A stretch of 64,000 nt of DNA from Pseudomonas fluorescens. GTDB taxonomy: Bacteria > Pseudomonadota > Gammaproteobacteria > Pseudomonadales > Pseudomonadaceae. Position 1 is the first letter of the stretch; each line of letters starts with the position of its first letter. Below the pieces are notes generated by a model. It saw only the letters and a program-made list of their open reading frames with translations. It did not search any database and was not told where the DNA came from. The stretch is taken from positions 3,472,001 through 3,536,000 of the forward strand of contig NZ_CP148752.1 in the NCBI RefSeq assembly GCF_040448305.1. The letters are read 5' to 3'. The position numbers and the translations under genes were made by a program. Positions 40,862 through 50,079 of the stretch are shown piece after piece.

Positions 40862-40893
40862 ATCCAATGTAGGAGCGAGCCTGCTCGCGATGA
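40813..40893. repeat. REP doublet 5, overlapping the 3' end of kguK
   Basis: CCATCGCGAGCAAGCCCGCT (left half, diverged) and AGCGAGCCTGCTCGCGATGA (right half). The left half lies inside the kguK reading frame, with the stop codon in the spacer. Confidence 0.85.
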
Positions 40894-40964
40894 GGCCAGT
40901 AAAGGCACCAAAGATTTAAACCGTTACCTGCTGCGACAAAAACAACAAGCTCAGGAGCACCACC

Positions 40965-42263
40965 ATGAAAACCGCAACGCTCGCCACCCGCCGCTGGTGG
41001 TACATCATGCCCATCGTGTTCATCACCTATAGTCTGGCGTATCTGGATCGCGCCAACTATGGGTTCGCCGCCGCGTCCGGCATGGCCGCGGACCTGATGA
41101 TCACGCCAGGCCTGTCGTCGATGCTCGGCGCGCTGTTCTTCCTCGGTTACTTTTTCTTCCAGGTACCCGGCGCGATCTACGCGCAGAAACACAGTGTGAA
41201 GAAGCTGATTTTCGTCAGTCTGATCCTCTGGGGCAGCCTGGCGACGTTGACCGGGATTGTCTCCAATGCCTACTGGCTGATCGTCATCCGCTTCATGCTC
41301 GGCGTGGTCGAAGCCGCAGTGATGCCGGCGATGCTGATCTACCTGTGCCACTGGTTCACCCGTGCCGAACGTTCTCGGGCCAACACCTTCCTGATCCTCG
41401 GCAACCCGGTGACCATGCTGTGGATGTCGGTGGTCTCGGGCTATCTGGTGCAGCATTACAGCTGGCGCTGGATGTTCATCGTCGAAGGCTTGCCAGCGGT
41501 GTTGTGGGCATTCATCTGGTGGCGTCTGGCCGATGATCGTCCGTCCCAGGCCAAGTGGCTCAACGACCAGGAAAAACAGGACCTGGAAAGCGCCCTAGCC
41601 GCCGAACAGGTCGGCATCAAGGCCGTGAAGAACTACGCAGAAGCGTTCCGCTCACCCAAAGTGATCATCCTGGCACTGCAGTTTTTCTGCTGGAGCATTG
41701 GCGTGTACGGCTTCGTGTTGTGGCTGCCTTCGATCCTCAAGGCCGGCGCGCAAATGGACATGGTCCAGGCCGGCTGGCTGTCGGCGCTGCCATACCTGGC
41801 AGCGGTGATCGGCATGCTGCTGGTGTCCTGGGGTTCGGACAAGTTGCAAAAACGTAAACGTTTCGTCTGGCCGCCACTACTGATTGCCTCGATTGCCTTC
41901 TATGGTTCCTACGCCTTGGGTGCCGAACACTTCTGGTGGTCCTACACCCTGCTGGTGATTGCCGGCGCCTGCATGTACGCACCTTACGGACCGTTCTTCG
42001 CAATCATTCCGGAGATCCTCCCGGCCAACGTCGCGGGCGGCGCCATGGCGCTGATCAACAGCATGGGCGCCCTCGGTTCCTTTGGCGGCTCCTATCTGGT
42101 CGGTTACCTGAACAGCTCCACCGGCTCGCCCGGCGCCTCGTACCTGTTGATGAGCGGCGCGCTGATGTTCTCGGTGCTGCTGACCATCTGCCTCAAGCCC
42201 GGCGCCAGCGATCGGGAGCGGCCCATGGCCACAGTAACGCGCACCGCCACGGCACATTCCTGA
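40965..42263 (+). CDS. kguT: KguT, 2-ketogluconate transporter (MFS)
   Basis: 432 residues, twelve hydrophobic helices, anion:cation symporter-type MFS. It begins RRWWYIMPIVFITYSLAYLDRANYGFA, with GVVEAAVMPAMLIYLCHWFTRAERSRAN and the C-terminal block GAMALINSMGALGSFGGSYLVG. CAGGAG precedes the ATG. It imports 2-ketogluconate formed in the periplasm from glucose and gluconate. Substrate is assigned from the kgu context. Confidence 0.88.
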   Translation: MKTATLATRRWWYIMPIVFITYSLAYLDRANYGFAAASGMAADLMITPGLSSMLGALFFLGYFFFQVPGAIYAQKHSVKKLIFVSLILWGSLATLTGIVSNAYWLIVIRFMLGVVEAAVMPAMLIYLCHWFTRAERSRANTFLILGNPVTMLWMSVVSGYLVQHYSWRWMFIVEGLPAVLWAFIWWRLADDRPSQAKWLNDQEKQDLESALAAEQVGIKAVKNYAEAFRSPKVIILALQFFCWSIGVYGFVLWLPSILKAGAQMDMVQAGWLSALPYLAAVIGMLLVSWGSDKLQKRKRFVWPPLLIASIAFYGSYALGAEHFWWSYTLLVIAGACMYAPYGPFFAIIPEILPANVAGGAMALINSMGALGSFGGSYLVGYLNSSTGSPGASYLLMSGALMFSVLLTICLKPGASDRERPMATVTRTATAHS

Positions 42264-42284
42264 ATTGAAGTTGAGATCCCGAAG

Positions 42285-43262
42285 ATGAAAAAGCAGGTCG
42301 TCCTGTACAAGAAACTCTCGCCGCTGCTGATGGCTCGCCTGCACGAGCAGACCGAAGTGACGCTGATCGAAAACCTTGATGCCCAGGGCCTGGCCAAACT
42401 GCGCGATGCCCTGCCCCGCGCCCATGGTTTGCTGGGTGCCAGCCTGAAGCTGGATGCCGAACTGCTCGATCTGGCCCCCAACCTTCAAGCCATTGCCAGC
42501 GTCTCGGTGGGTGTCGATAACTACGACATCGACTACCTGACCGAGAGGCGCATCCTGCTCAGCAACACGCCGGATGTATTGACAGAAACCACCGCCGACA
42601 CCGGTTTCGCGCTGATCCTGGCAACGGCCCGGCGCGTAGTGGAATTGGCAAACCTGATTCGCGAAGGCAATTGGACCCGCAACATCGGCCCCACGCATTT
42701 CGGCAGCGACGTGCACGGTAAAACCCTGGGCATCATTGGCATGGGCCGCATTGGTGAAGCCCTCGCGCAGCGCGGGCATTTCGGGTTTGGCATGCCGGTG
42801 ATTTATCACAGCCAGTCACCGAAACCGGCGGTGGAACAGCGGTTCAATGCACGCTATCGAAGCCTGCCGGAGCTGTTGCAACAGGCCGATTTCGTTTGCC
42901 TGACGTTGCCGCTGACCGCTGAAACCGAAGGGCTGATCGGCGCAGAACAGTTCGCCCTGATGCGCCCCGAGACCATTTTCATCAATATTTCACGGGGCAA
43001 GGTAGTGGACGAAGCAGCGCTGATCGAAGCCTTGCGTGCGGGCCAGATTCGCGCGGCGGGGCTGGATGTATTCGAACGCGAGCCGTTGAATCAGGACTCG
43101 CCGTTGTTGCAGTTGAACAACGTGGTGGCGACACCGCACATCGGCTCGGCCACCCATGAAACACGGGAGGCCATGGCCAGATGCGCGGTGGACAACCTGT
43201 TGGCGGCGCTGGCGGGTGAACGGCCAGCCAATTTAGTCAATGCACAAACGTGGAAGGCTTGA
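42285..43262 (+). CDS. kguD: KguD, 2-ketogluconate(-6-phosphate) reductase
   Basis: 325 residues. D-2-hydroxyacid dehydrogenase fold: Rossmann motif LGIIGMGRIGEALAQRG, catalytic Arg in NISRGKVVDEAAL, Glu in DVFEREPL and His in TPHIGSATHETREAM. Within the operon it reduces 2-keto-6-phosphogluconate to 6-phosphogluconate, feeding the Entner-Doudoroff pathway. Last gene, 21 bp after kguT. Confidence 0.9.
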   Translation: MKKQVVLYKKLSPLLMARLHEQTEVTLIENLDAQGLAKLRDALPRAHGLLGASLKLDAELLDLAPNLQAIASVSVGVDNYDIDYLTERRILLSNTPDVLTETTADTGFALILATARRVVELANLIREGNWTRNIGPTHFGSDVHGKTLGIIGMGRIGEALAQRGHFGFGMPVIYHSQSPKPAVEQRFNARYRSLPELLQQADFVCLTLPLTAETEGLIGAEQFALMRPETIFINISRGKVVDEAALIEALRAGQIRAAGLDVFEREPLNQDSPLLQLNNVVATPHIGSATHETREAMARCAVDNLLAALAGERPANLVNAQTWKA

Positions 43263-43285
43263 GGGATTAGATGTTTTACAGATAG

Positions 43286-43355
43286 CTTTCGCGAGCAGGC
43301 TCGCTCCCACATTGGAGTGCGTACTCCTGTAGGAGCGAGCTTGCTCCGGGCGGCG
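43286..43355. repeat. REP doublet 6 (partly diverged)
   Basis: TTCGCGAGCAGGCTCGCTCC, then AGGAGCGAGCTTGCTCCGGG with several changes. The pair lies between convergent kguD and the aminotransferase gene. Confidence 0.8.
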
Positions 43356-43392
43356 TTCCGACGATGGGGCCCGCACATGCAACACAACGACC

Positions 43393-44580
43393 TCAGGCCC
43401 GCCGCACCTCCAGCAAACCCGTCGCACACAAGGCAATCCGCCGGCATGCATCAGCCAGCTTCATCTGATCCACCACCAACCCGATGCGGATATGCCCCGC
43501 CGCACTCGGCCCGAAGGCTTCACCGGCCAGTACCGACACGCCATAGTCTTCCAGCAGTCGTTCGGCAAAACGCTGGGCCGACAACCCGGTCTGGCCTACA
43601 TCGACCATCACGAACATCCCGCCATCCGGGCGAATCGGCCTGAGGCCCGGACACTGGCTCAGACTTGTACACACCAGGTCTCGGCGCTGGCGATACTCTT
43701 CGCGCATCGAGGCCACTTCCGGCAAGTCCCGGTCCAGCGCCAACTGCGCAGCGTTCTGCACGAAATCCGGAATGCCGAACAACATGCTCAGCGACAAATT
43801 GACCAGGTGCCCGGCCATGGGTTTGGGCCCGATCACCCAACCCACCCGCCAACCGCTCATGGCATGGGACTTGGACAGGCTGTTGATCGTCGCCGTCCGT
43901 TCGGCCATACCCGGCAGGCTCGCCGGGCTGATGTGCTCACCCTCGTACAGCAGATCGCTGTAGACCTCATCGCTGATCAGCCACAAATCGTGGCGAATGC
44001 ACAGCGCCGCCAGCTCCTGCCAGATCGGCAACGACAGACTGGCGCCGGATGGATTGTTCGGACTGTTGAGCAGGATGGCGCGTGTTTTTGCCGTGATCCG
44101 TGCCGCGACATCCGCCGGGTCAACGCGAAACCCGTTCTGCGGGCACACTGGCACCGGGACCACTGTGGCCGCGCAAGCGCCGATCACGCCCTCATACGTC
44201 ACATACATCGGCTCGGCGACTATCACTTCATCGCCCGGATCGAGCAGGCATTGCGCCACCGAATACACCGCGCACTGCGCACCCGGAAAGACGATCACAT
44301 GCTCGTCATCCACCACCTGGCCACTGCGTTGCCGGTGCCGGCGGGCGATGCTGTCGCGCAGCCCTCGACTGCCGCGCACTTCAGGATAGTGCGTATCACC
44401 GGCCAACAGGCTGGCGATGGCGGCCTGGACGATGGGTTGCGGCGTATCGAAATCGGGATCGCCAATTGACAGCAGCAGGACGTCGACGCCCTGTTCGCGC
44501 AATTGCAGCGCTCGATCGTGAATCTGCCAGGCCGCCGCTCCGTCACCGGCGATTCGTTGGGTCAAGGCTGAATAGCGCAT
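43393..44580 (-). CDS. aruH: Class I PLP aminotransferase, AruH-like arginine:pyruvate transaminase
   Basis: 395 residues from MRYSALTQRIAGDGAAAW at 44580 (AGGAG upstream). PLP-lysine in SLSKSHAMSGWRVGW, with NSPNNPSGASL, SDEVYSDLLYEGEH and AGEAFGPSAAGHIRIGLV. The sequence runs parallel to P. aeruginosa AruH (393 residues) as I recall it; AruH transfers the amino group of L-arginine to pyruvate. The usual aruI partner is not adjacent here, so the substrate is inferred. Confidence 0.75.
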   Translation of the reverse strand: MRYSALTQRIAGDGAAAWQIHDRALQLREQGVDVLLLSIGDPDFDTPQPIVQAAIASLLAGDTHYPEVRGSRGLRDSIARRHRQRSGQVVDDEHVIVFPGAQCAVYSVAQCLLDPGDEVIVAEPMYVTYEGVIGACAATVVPVPVCPQNGFRVDPADVAARITAKTRAILLNSPNNPSGASLSLPIWQELAALCIRHDLWLISDEVYSDLLYEGEHISPASLPGMAERTATINSLSKSHAMSGWRVGWVIGPKPMAGHLVNLSLSMLFGIPDFVQNAAQLALDRDLPEVASMREEYRQRRDLVCTSLSQCPGLRPIRPDGGMFVMVDVGQTGLSAQRFAERLLEDYGVSVLAGEAFGPSAAGHIRIGLVVDQMKLADACRRIALCATGLLEVRRA

Positions 44581-44698
44581 GTCGGTCTCCTGTCGCGCGG
44601 GTGCTCCCAGCCACAACCCTATCTCAAATCACGAAGTGCGCCACCATGGCGTTCAAATCCACCGCCAAAACTGCCATCGGGGCTTTTGTGAAAAACCC

Positions 44699-45841
44699 TC
44701 AGCCGCCGCGAACGGCCATCCGCCAGACACGAGCGATATCGGTCGCCCGCTCACGCAGCAAGCGCGGCGCCTCGGCACAGGCCTGGTCCAGGGTCATCGG
44801 CCCGCTTGCCAGGGCAAACGCAGCGTCGACACCATGCTCATAAAGCGCCTGATAACCGTCGCCCAGGGTGCCGGCGATGACGATGACCGGCACGCCGTGT
44901 TCCCGGGCGACCCGCGCCACACCAAACGGCGTCTTGCCGCGCAGGGTTTGCGCATCGAAACGCCCTTCACCGGTGATCACCAGATCGGCCCCTGAAACGG
45001 CGTCGGCCAGGCCCACGAGTTCGGCAACCACCTCGACCCCGGCCTTGAATTGCGCACCGAGGAACGCCTTGGCGGCAAACCCCAGGCCGCCCGCCGCGCC
45101 ACTGCCCGGCTCGTCACGTACGTCATTGTTCAAGGCAGTCGCGCAATGGTCGGCAAAGTGCCCCAGGGCACGGTCCAGTTGTTCGACCTGCACGGGCGAG
45201 GCGCCTTTTTGCGGGCCGAAGATCGCCGAGGCGCCGTGGGGGCCGCACAGCGGGTTGTTGACGTCGGCGGCGATGTCGAAGCGCGCCTGGGCCAGGCGCG
45301 GATCAATCTCGCTCAGGTCGACGCGGGCCAATTGCGCAAGCGCGAGGCCGCCCGGTGACAGCGTCTGCCCCTGGGCGTCGAGCAATTTCACGCCCAAGGC
45401 CTGCATGGCACCGGCACCGCCGTCATTGGTCGCACTGCCGCCAATCGCCAGGATCACCCGTTGCGCACCGGCATCCAGTGCGGCGCGGATCAATTGCCCG
45501 GTACCGAAGGTGCTGCTGATGCACGCATCCCGTTGCGCCACCGGGACCAACTGTAAACCGCTGGCCTCGGCCATTTCGATGATCGCGGTGTGGCTCTGCG
45601 GCAACCAGCCCCACGCGGCTTCCACCGTGGCCCCCAGTGGCCCGCGAACCACGGTGCGGCGCTGCTGGCCTTCGCACGCGGCCAGGATCGACTCGACAGT
45701 CCCTTCCCCGCCGTCGGCCATCGGGCATTTGATCAGTTGGGCATCAGGCCAGACTTGCGCCAATCCCAATGCAATGGCATCGGCCACGCCTTGGGCGCTG
45801 AGGCTGTCCTTGAACGAATCGGGGGCGATCACGATTTTCAT
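44699..45841 (-). CDS. Glycerate kinase (GarK/GlxK family)
   Basis: 380 residues. Start block MKIVIAPDSFKDSLSA, then CPMADGGEGTVE, FGTGQLIRAALDAGAQRVILAIGGSATNDGGAGAM and DLVITGEGRFDAQT, all typical of glycerate kinase type 1. It phosphorylates D-glycerate from glucarate, galactarate or glyoxylate breakdown. It lies 230 bp before CdaR, which is read in the same direction, and near a divergent sugar-acid transporter, so the three look like a glycerate/sugar-diacid module. Confidence 0.9.
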   Translation of the reverse strand: MKIVIAPDSFKDSLSAQGVADAIALGLAQVWPDAQLIKCPMADGGEGTVESILAACEGQQRRTVVRGPLGATVEAAWGWLPQSHTAIIEMAEASGLQLVPVAQRDACISSTFGTGQLIRAALDAGAQRVILAIGGSATNDGGAGAMQALGVKLLDAQGQTLSPGGLALAQLARVDLSEIDPRLAQARFDIAADVNNPLCGPHGASAIFGPQKGASPVQVEQLDRALGHFADHCATALNNDVRDEPGSGAAGGLGFAAKAFLGAQFKAGVEVVAELVGLADAVSGADLVITGEGRFDAQTLRGKTPFGVARVAREHGVPVIVIAGTLGDGYQALYEHGVDAAFALASGPMTLDQACAEAPRLLRERATDIARVWRMAVRGG

Positions 45842-45964
45842 GGGAATTCTCCAGTTCCAATGCCCACATGCTGCCAGCCGCCATGAACAATAACGCCGGG
45901 CCGCTGCACAAGCGGTGTTGAGGATTATTGTTCATTTCCACAAAGACTATGGACAGACGCTTTA

Positions 45965-46060
45965 CCTGTGGGAGCGAGCCTGCTCGCGATGGCGGTGTGT
46001 CAGCGACATTCATGCTGACTGATGCGCCGCCATCGCGAGCAGGCTCGCTCCCACAGGGGG
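45965..46060. repeat. REP doublet 7
   Basis: GTGGGAGCGAGCCTGCTCGC and its inverse around a spacer of about 40 bp between the kinase gene and cdaR. Confidence 0.85.
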
Positions 46061-46070
46061 ATTTTGTCGC

Positions 46071-47192
46071 TCACGAAATTGAGTCTGACTCGGGCAGCAG
46101 TTGCACCCCCAGATACAACGCCAGCATGCCGTCCAGCCGCAACGGATCAACCCCGCTCAGCTCGGCAATCCGCTCCATGCGATAGCGCAGGCTGTTGCGA
46201 TGGATGCCCAACGCATCGGCGCAGGCCTGGCTCTGGCCGTCGTATTCGCACCAGCTGCGCAGGGTTGCCAGCAACTGACCATTGTTGTCCTTGGCAATGA
46301 CCTTGCGCAGCGGATTGAGCAATTCGTCGAGGGCGTCGTCGTTGCGGTGGCGCCAGAGCATCACCGGCAGCCGATAGCGGTTCAGCGTCAGCAATCGGGA
46401 GCGCGGCAACACCTCGCGCCCGTAGGCCAGCAAGTCACCGACCCGGCGATAGCAGCGACGCAAGCCCGAAAGTCCATCGGCCTGCCCACCCACGGCAATG
46501 CGCAGGATGTTCCAGCCCAGGCCGTCGAGTTTGTCCAGCAAGCGCTCGTTCTCGACCGTCTGGCTCGCCGGCCGGCACCAGAGCAACGAGGTCTTGGCTG
46601 AACTCACGCACCAACTGTCGGGGTGACGGGACGTCAACCAGGCGCTGAGTGCCTCGACGGTTTGCCCTGGCGCGTGCTCCAGGCCCAGTTCGAACAGGTA
46701 TGGCACCCGGGTCATCTGGGGCTTGAGGCCCAGCTGCGCCGCTTCATCGACCAGTCGCGGAGAATCCCCGGCTTCGCTGAGCAACAACGCCAGCAGATCA
46801 TCGCAGCGCTGGCGCCGCCATTGCTGTTCGGCCTGCTGGTTGCGCTGGCCCACCAGCATTTCGGCGGTCATGCGCACCAGTTCGGCGTAAGTGCGCAGTT
46901 GCTCGGGTTCGCCGGTGATGCCCAGTACGCCGATCAGGCGCTGGTCGAGCATCAGCGGCAGGTTGATGCCCGGCTGCACGCCCTTGAGATGAATCGCCGT
47001 CTGCGCATCGATCTCCACCACCCGGCCATTGGCCAGGACCAGTTGCGCGCCTTCATGCCGGGTGTTGACCCGCTCCGGCTCGCCGCTGCCCAGGATCAAG
47101 CCCTGGCTGTCCATGACGTTGACGTTGTACGGCAGGATAGCCATCGCCCGGTCGACGATGTCCTGGGCCAGGTCGTGATCGAGTTCGAACAT
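46071..47192 (-). CDS. cdaR: CdaR-type sugar-diacid regulator
   Basis: 373 residues from MFELDHDLAQDIVDRAMA at 47192 (AAGGA upstream). The N-terminal diacid-recognition domain has NVMDSQGLILGSGEPERVNTRHEGA and LMLDQRLIGVLGITGEPEQLRTYAELV. The C-terminal PucR-type helix-turn-helix is SQACADALGIHRNSLRYRMERIAELSG. CdaR activates glucarate, galactarate and glycerate genes in E. coli. Its divergent neighbour is an MFS transporter and its downstream neighbour a glycerate kinase, both likely targets. Confidence 0.88.
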   Translation of the reverse strand: MFELDHDLAQDIVDRAMAILPYNVNVMDSQGLILGSGEPERVNTRHEGAQLVLANGRVVEIDAQTAIHLKGVQPGINLPLMLDQRLIGVLGITGEPEQLRTYAELVRMTAEMLVGQRNQQAEQQWRRQRCDDLLALLLSEAGDSPRLVDEAAQLGLKPQMTRVPYLFELGLEHAPGQTVEALSAWLTSRHPDSWCVSSAKTSLLWCRPASQTVENERLLDKLDGLGWNILRIAVGGQADGLSGLRRCYRRVGDLLAYGREVLPRSRLLTLNRYRLPVMLWRHRNDDALDELLNPLRKVIAKDNNGQLLATLRSWCEYDGQSQACADALGIHRNSLRYRMERIAELSGVDPLRLDGMLALYLGVQLLPESDSIS

Positions 47193-47362
47193 GCAAGTGA
47201 TCCTTGAAGACGGTGATGGAACGGGTTGTTCACCCGCACAGGCCTTGGTTGCAAACCCTGTGCTCAGGCACAAAGACAGGCACCCTGAGGGTGGTCGAGA
47301 CTCTCTGGGCGATCAACGTTACCCTTTGCATCGCAAAAAATCATAATAAAGAGAGAGCCGCC

Positions 47363-48673
47363 ATGACACAGAGCGCCGTAGCGTCCGACGCCATCGCTGA
47401 CGACAAAAACGCCGTCTACAAGCGCATCACCCTGCGCTTGATCCCCTTCATTTTCATCTGCTACCTGTTCAACTACCTCGACCGGGTGAACGTTGGGTTT
47501 GCCAAACTGCAGATGCTCGACGCGCTGAAGTTCAGCGAAACCGTGTACGGCCTCGGCGCCGGCATTTTCTTTATCGGCTACGTACTGTGCGGCGTGCCAA
47601 GCAACCTGGCCCTGACCAGATTCGGCCCACGGCGCTGGATCGCGCTGATGATGATCACCTGGGGCACGCTGTCGACCTGTCTGCTGTTCGTCACCACGCC
47701 GACCGAGTTCTATACCTTGCGCCTGTTCACCGGCGCGGCCGAAGCCGGGTTCTTCCCGGGTGTTGTGTTGTACCTCTCGCAGTGGTTCCCGACCTTCCGC
47801 CGTGGCCGCATCATGGCCTTGTTCATGTCGGCGATCCCGGTCTCCGGCCTGCTCGGCAGTCCGTTCTCCGGCTGGATTCTCAACCACTTCGCCGCAGGTC
47901 AAGGCGGTCTCGCCGGCTGGCAGTGGATGTTCCTGCTGCAAGGCATTCCCACCGTCATCCTCGGTGCGCTGGCTTATTTCCTGCTCAGCGACAGCTACGC
48001 CAACGCCAAGTGGCTGACCCCGTTCGAGCGCTCGGTGCTGGAAGCCGACCACGCCGAAGATCTGGCGAACAAGCCGAAAACCACGACCGATTCGCTGCTG
48101 GCGGTGTTCAAGAACCCGGCGATCTGGGCCTTCGGCCTGATCTACTTCTGCATCCAGAGTGGCGTCTATGCGATCAACTTCTGGCTGCCATCGATCATCA
48201 AGAACCTGGGCTTCAGCGATAACCTGGTGATCGGCTGGCTCAGTGCGATTCCGTACCTGCTGGCCGCGGTGTTCATGCTGATGGTCGGCCGTTCGGCGGA
48301 CCTGCGCCAGGAACGTCGCTGGCATTTGGCGGTGCCGATGTTGATGGGGGCGCTGGGGCTGCTGATTGCGGTGAACTTCGCCGCCAACCCGGCCATCGCG
48401 ATTCTCGGCCTGACCATCGCCACCATGGGCGCCCTCACCGGCCTGCCGATGTTCTGGCCGGTGCCGACCGCCCTGCTCAGTGCCGGCGCCGCGGCTGGCG
48501 GCCTGGCGCTGATCAACTCGATGGGACAGATGGCCGGCTTCCTCAGCCCGTACCTGGTGGGTTGGGTCAAGGACAGCACCGGTTCGACCGATGCGGCGCT
48601 GTATCTGCTGGCGGGCGTGATTGTCTGCGGCAGTCTGCTGGCGTTGCGCATGACCCGTACCTTGCGCGCCTGA
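47363..48673 (+). CDS. MFS sugar-acid transporter (anion:cation symporter type)
   Basis: 436 residues from MTQSAVASDA at 47363; the frame is open to 47204 but that part is low in sense. Twelve helices, start region LRLIPFIFICYLFNYLDRVNVGFAKL and LFTGAAEAGFFPGVVLYLSQWFP as in GudP/GarP and related tartrate, glucarate or glycerate carriers. Divergent from cdaR, so regulation by CdaR is likely. Exact substrate unknown. Confidence 0.85.
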   Translation: MTQSAVASDAIADDKNAVYKRITLRLIPFIFICYLFNYLDRVNVGFAKLQMLDALKFSETVYGLGAGIFFIGYVLCGVPSNLALTRFGPRRWIALMMITWGTLSTCLLFVTTPTEFYTLRLFTGAAEAGFFPGVVLYLSQWFPTFRRGRIMALFMSAIPVSGLLGSPFSGWILNHFAAGQGGLAGWQWMFLLQGIPTVILGALAYFLLSDSYANAKWLTPFERSVLEADHAEDLANKPKTTTDSLLAVFKNPAIWAFGLIYFCIQSGVYAINFWLPSIIKNLGFSDNLVIGWLSAIPYLLAAVFMLMVGRSADLRQERRWHLAVPMLMGALGLLIAVNFAANPAIAILGLTIATMGALTGLPMFWPVPTALLSAGAAAGGLALINSMGQMAGFLSPYLVGWVKDSTGSTDAALYLLAGVIVCGSLLALRMTRTLRA

Positions 48674-48689
48674 TCACCACCACCGCCCT

Positions 48690-48780
48690 TGTGGGAGCGA
48701 GCCTGCTCGCGAAGGCAGAGTGTCAGCGACATCAATGCTGACTGACACACCGCTTTCGCGAGCAGGCTCGCTCCCACAGG
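48690..48780. repeat. REP doublet 8
   Basis: TGTGGGAGCGAGCCTGCTCG ... CGAGCAGGCTCGCTCCCACA around a 36-40 bp spacer after the transporter gene. Confidence 0.85.
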
Positions 48781-48870
48781 GTTTTCAGCGTTGGCCGGAT
48801 AATTCGGTTTGCCCCGCAGAGCGATTCTGGTATCTGATTGAGCCTTTCCCACTGGTAAAAGGATTTGCTC

Positions 48871-49884
48871 ATGATCTACCGCACGCTGGGTCATTCGGGC
48901 CTGCAGGTGTCCACCCTGACCTTGGGCACCATGATGTTCGGCGAACAGACCAGCACCGAAGATTCCCTGCGGATCATCGACAAGGCCTGGGACCAGGGCA
49001 TCAATTTCATCGACACCGCCGACGTCTACACCAACGGCCGTTCCGAGGAAATCGTCGGCGAGGCCATCGCCAGCCGCCGCCATGAATGGGTGCTGGCGAC
49101 CAAGGTCGGCTTCGGTCCCGTGGACGGTGTCCCCAACCGCAGCGGCCTGAACCGCAAGCATCTGTTCAACGGTATAGATGCCAGCCTGACGCGCCTGGGC
49201 ACCGACTACCTCGACATCTATTACCTGCACCGCGAAGACCACAATACGCCGCTGGAGGTCACGGTATCGGCCATCGGCGACTTGATCCGCCAGGGCAAAA
49301 TCCGCTATTGGGGTCTGTCCAACTACCGCGGCTGGCGCATCGCCGAAGTCATCCGTGTGGCCGACAAGCTTGGCGTTGACCGGCCGGTGATCAGCCAGCC
49401 GCTGTACAACATCGTCAACCGCCAGGCTGAAAGCGAGCAGATCACGGCGGCGCAAAACTACGGTCTGGGCGTGGTGCCCTACAGCCCGCTGGCGCGCGGG
49501 GTGCTCAGCGGCAAATACGTGCCGGATGTGAAACCGGACGCCGACAGCCGTGCCGGGCGCCAGGACAAACGCATCCTGGAAACCGAATGGCGCGTCGAGT
49601 CCCTGCGCATCGCCCAGCAAATCCAGCGATACACCCAGGAGCGCGGTGTGGGCATCGTCGAGTTCGCGATTGCCTGGGTGTTGAACAACAGCGCCGTTAC
49701 CTCGGCCATTGTCGGGCCGCGTACCGAAGCGCAATGGGACGCCTACACTAAGGCGCAGGCGGTGAAGATCACGGCCGAGGACGAGGCGTTCATCGATTCG
49801 CTGGTGACACAGGGACATGCGTCGACACCGGGGTTCAATGATGTGAGCCATTTTGTGTCTGGCCGTAAACCGCGCACTCCCTGA
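48871..49884 (+). CDS. Aldo/keto reductase
   Basis: 337 residues from ATG 48871 (AAAAGGA upstream). NADPH-dependent TIM barrel with catalytic Asp, Tyr, Lys and His in NFIDTADVYTNGRSEEIVG, VLATKVGF and YLHRED. Later blocks GLSNYRGW, YSPLARGVLSGKY and AIVGPRTEAQWD complete the coenzyme site. Reduces aldehydes or ketones; physiological substrate unknown. Monocistronic between REP doublets. Confidence 0.9.
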   Translation: MIYRTLGHSGLQVSTLTLGTMMFGEQTSTEDSLRIIDKAWDQGINFIDTADVYTNGRSEEIVGEAIASRRHEWVLATKVGFGPVDGVPNRSGLNRKHLFNGIDASLTRLGTDYLDIYYLHREDHNTPLEVTVSAIGDLIRQGKIRYWGLSNYRGWRIAEVIRVADKLGVDRPVISQPLYNIVNRQAESEQITAAQNYGLGVVPYSPLARGVLSGKYVPDVKPDADSRAGRQDKRILETEWRVESLRIAQQIQRYTQERGVGIVEFAIAWVLNNSAVTSAIVGPRTEAQWDAYTKAQAVKITAEDEAFIDSLVTQGHASTPGFNDVSHFVSGRKPRTP

Positions 49885-49900
49885 GTCAACACAAAACCCA

Positions 49901-49992
49901 TTGTAGGAGCGAGCCTGCTCGCGATGGCGGTACTACATTCAACAGAGATGTTGGCTGAAAGATCGCTATCGCGAGCAGGCTCGCTCCTACAG
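49901..49992. repeat. REP doublet 9
   Basis: TGTAGGAGCGAGCCTGCTCG and its inverse with a spacer of about 40 bp, the variant with TAGGAG instead of GGGAG. Confidence 0.85.
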
Positions 49993-50079
49993 TTGGGCCG
50001 TGTTGATTGATTGGTCAATATTCGACGCTAAAACCACGTATCCTCCCCCCCGTTTCACCTTCAACCTTGCGAGGACAGC

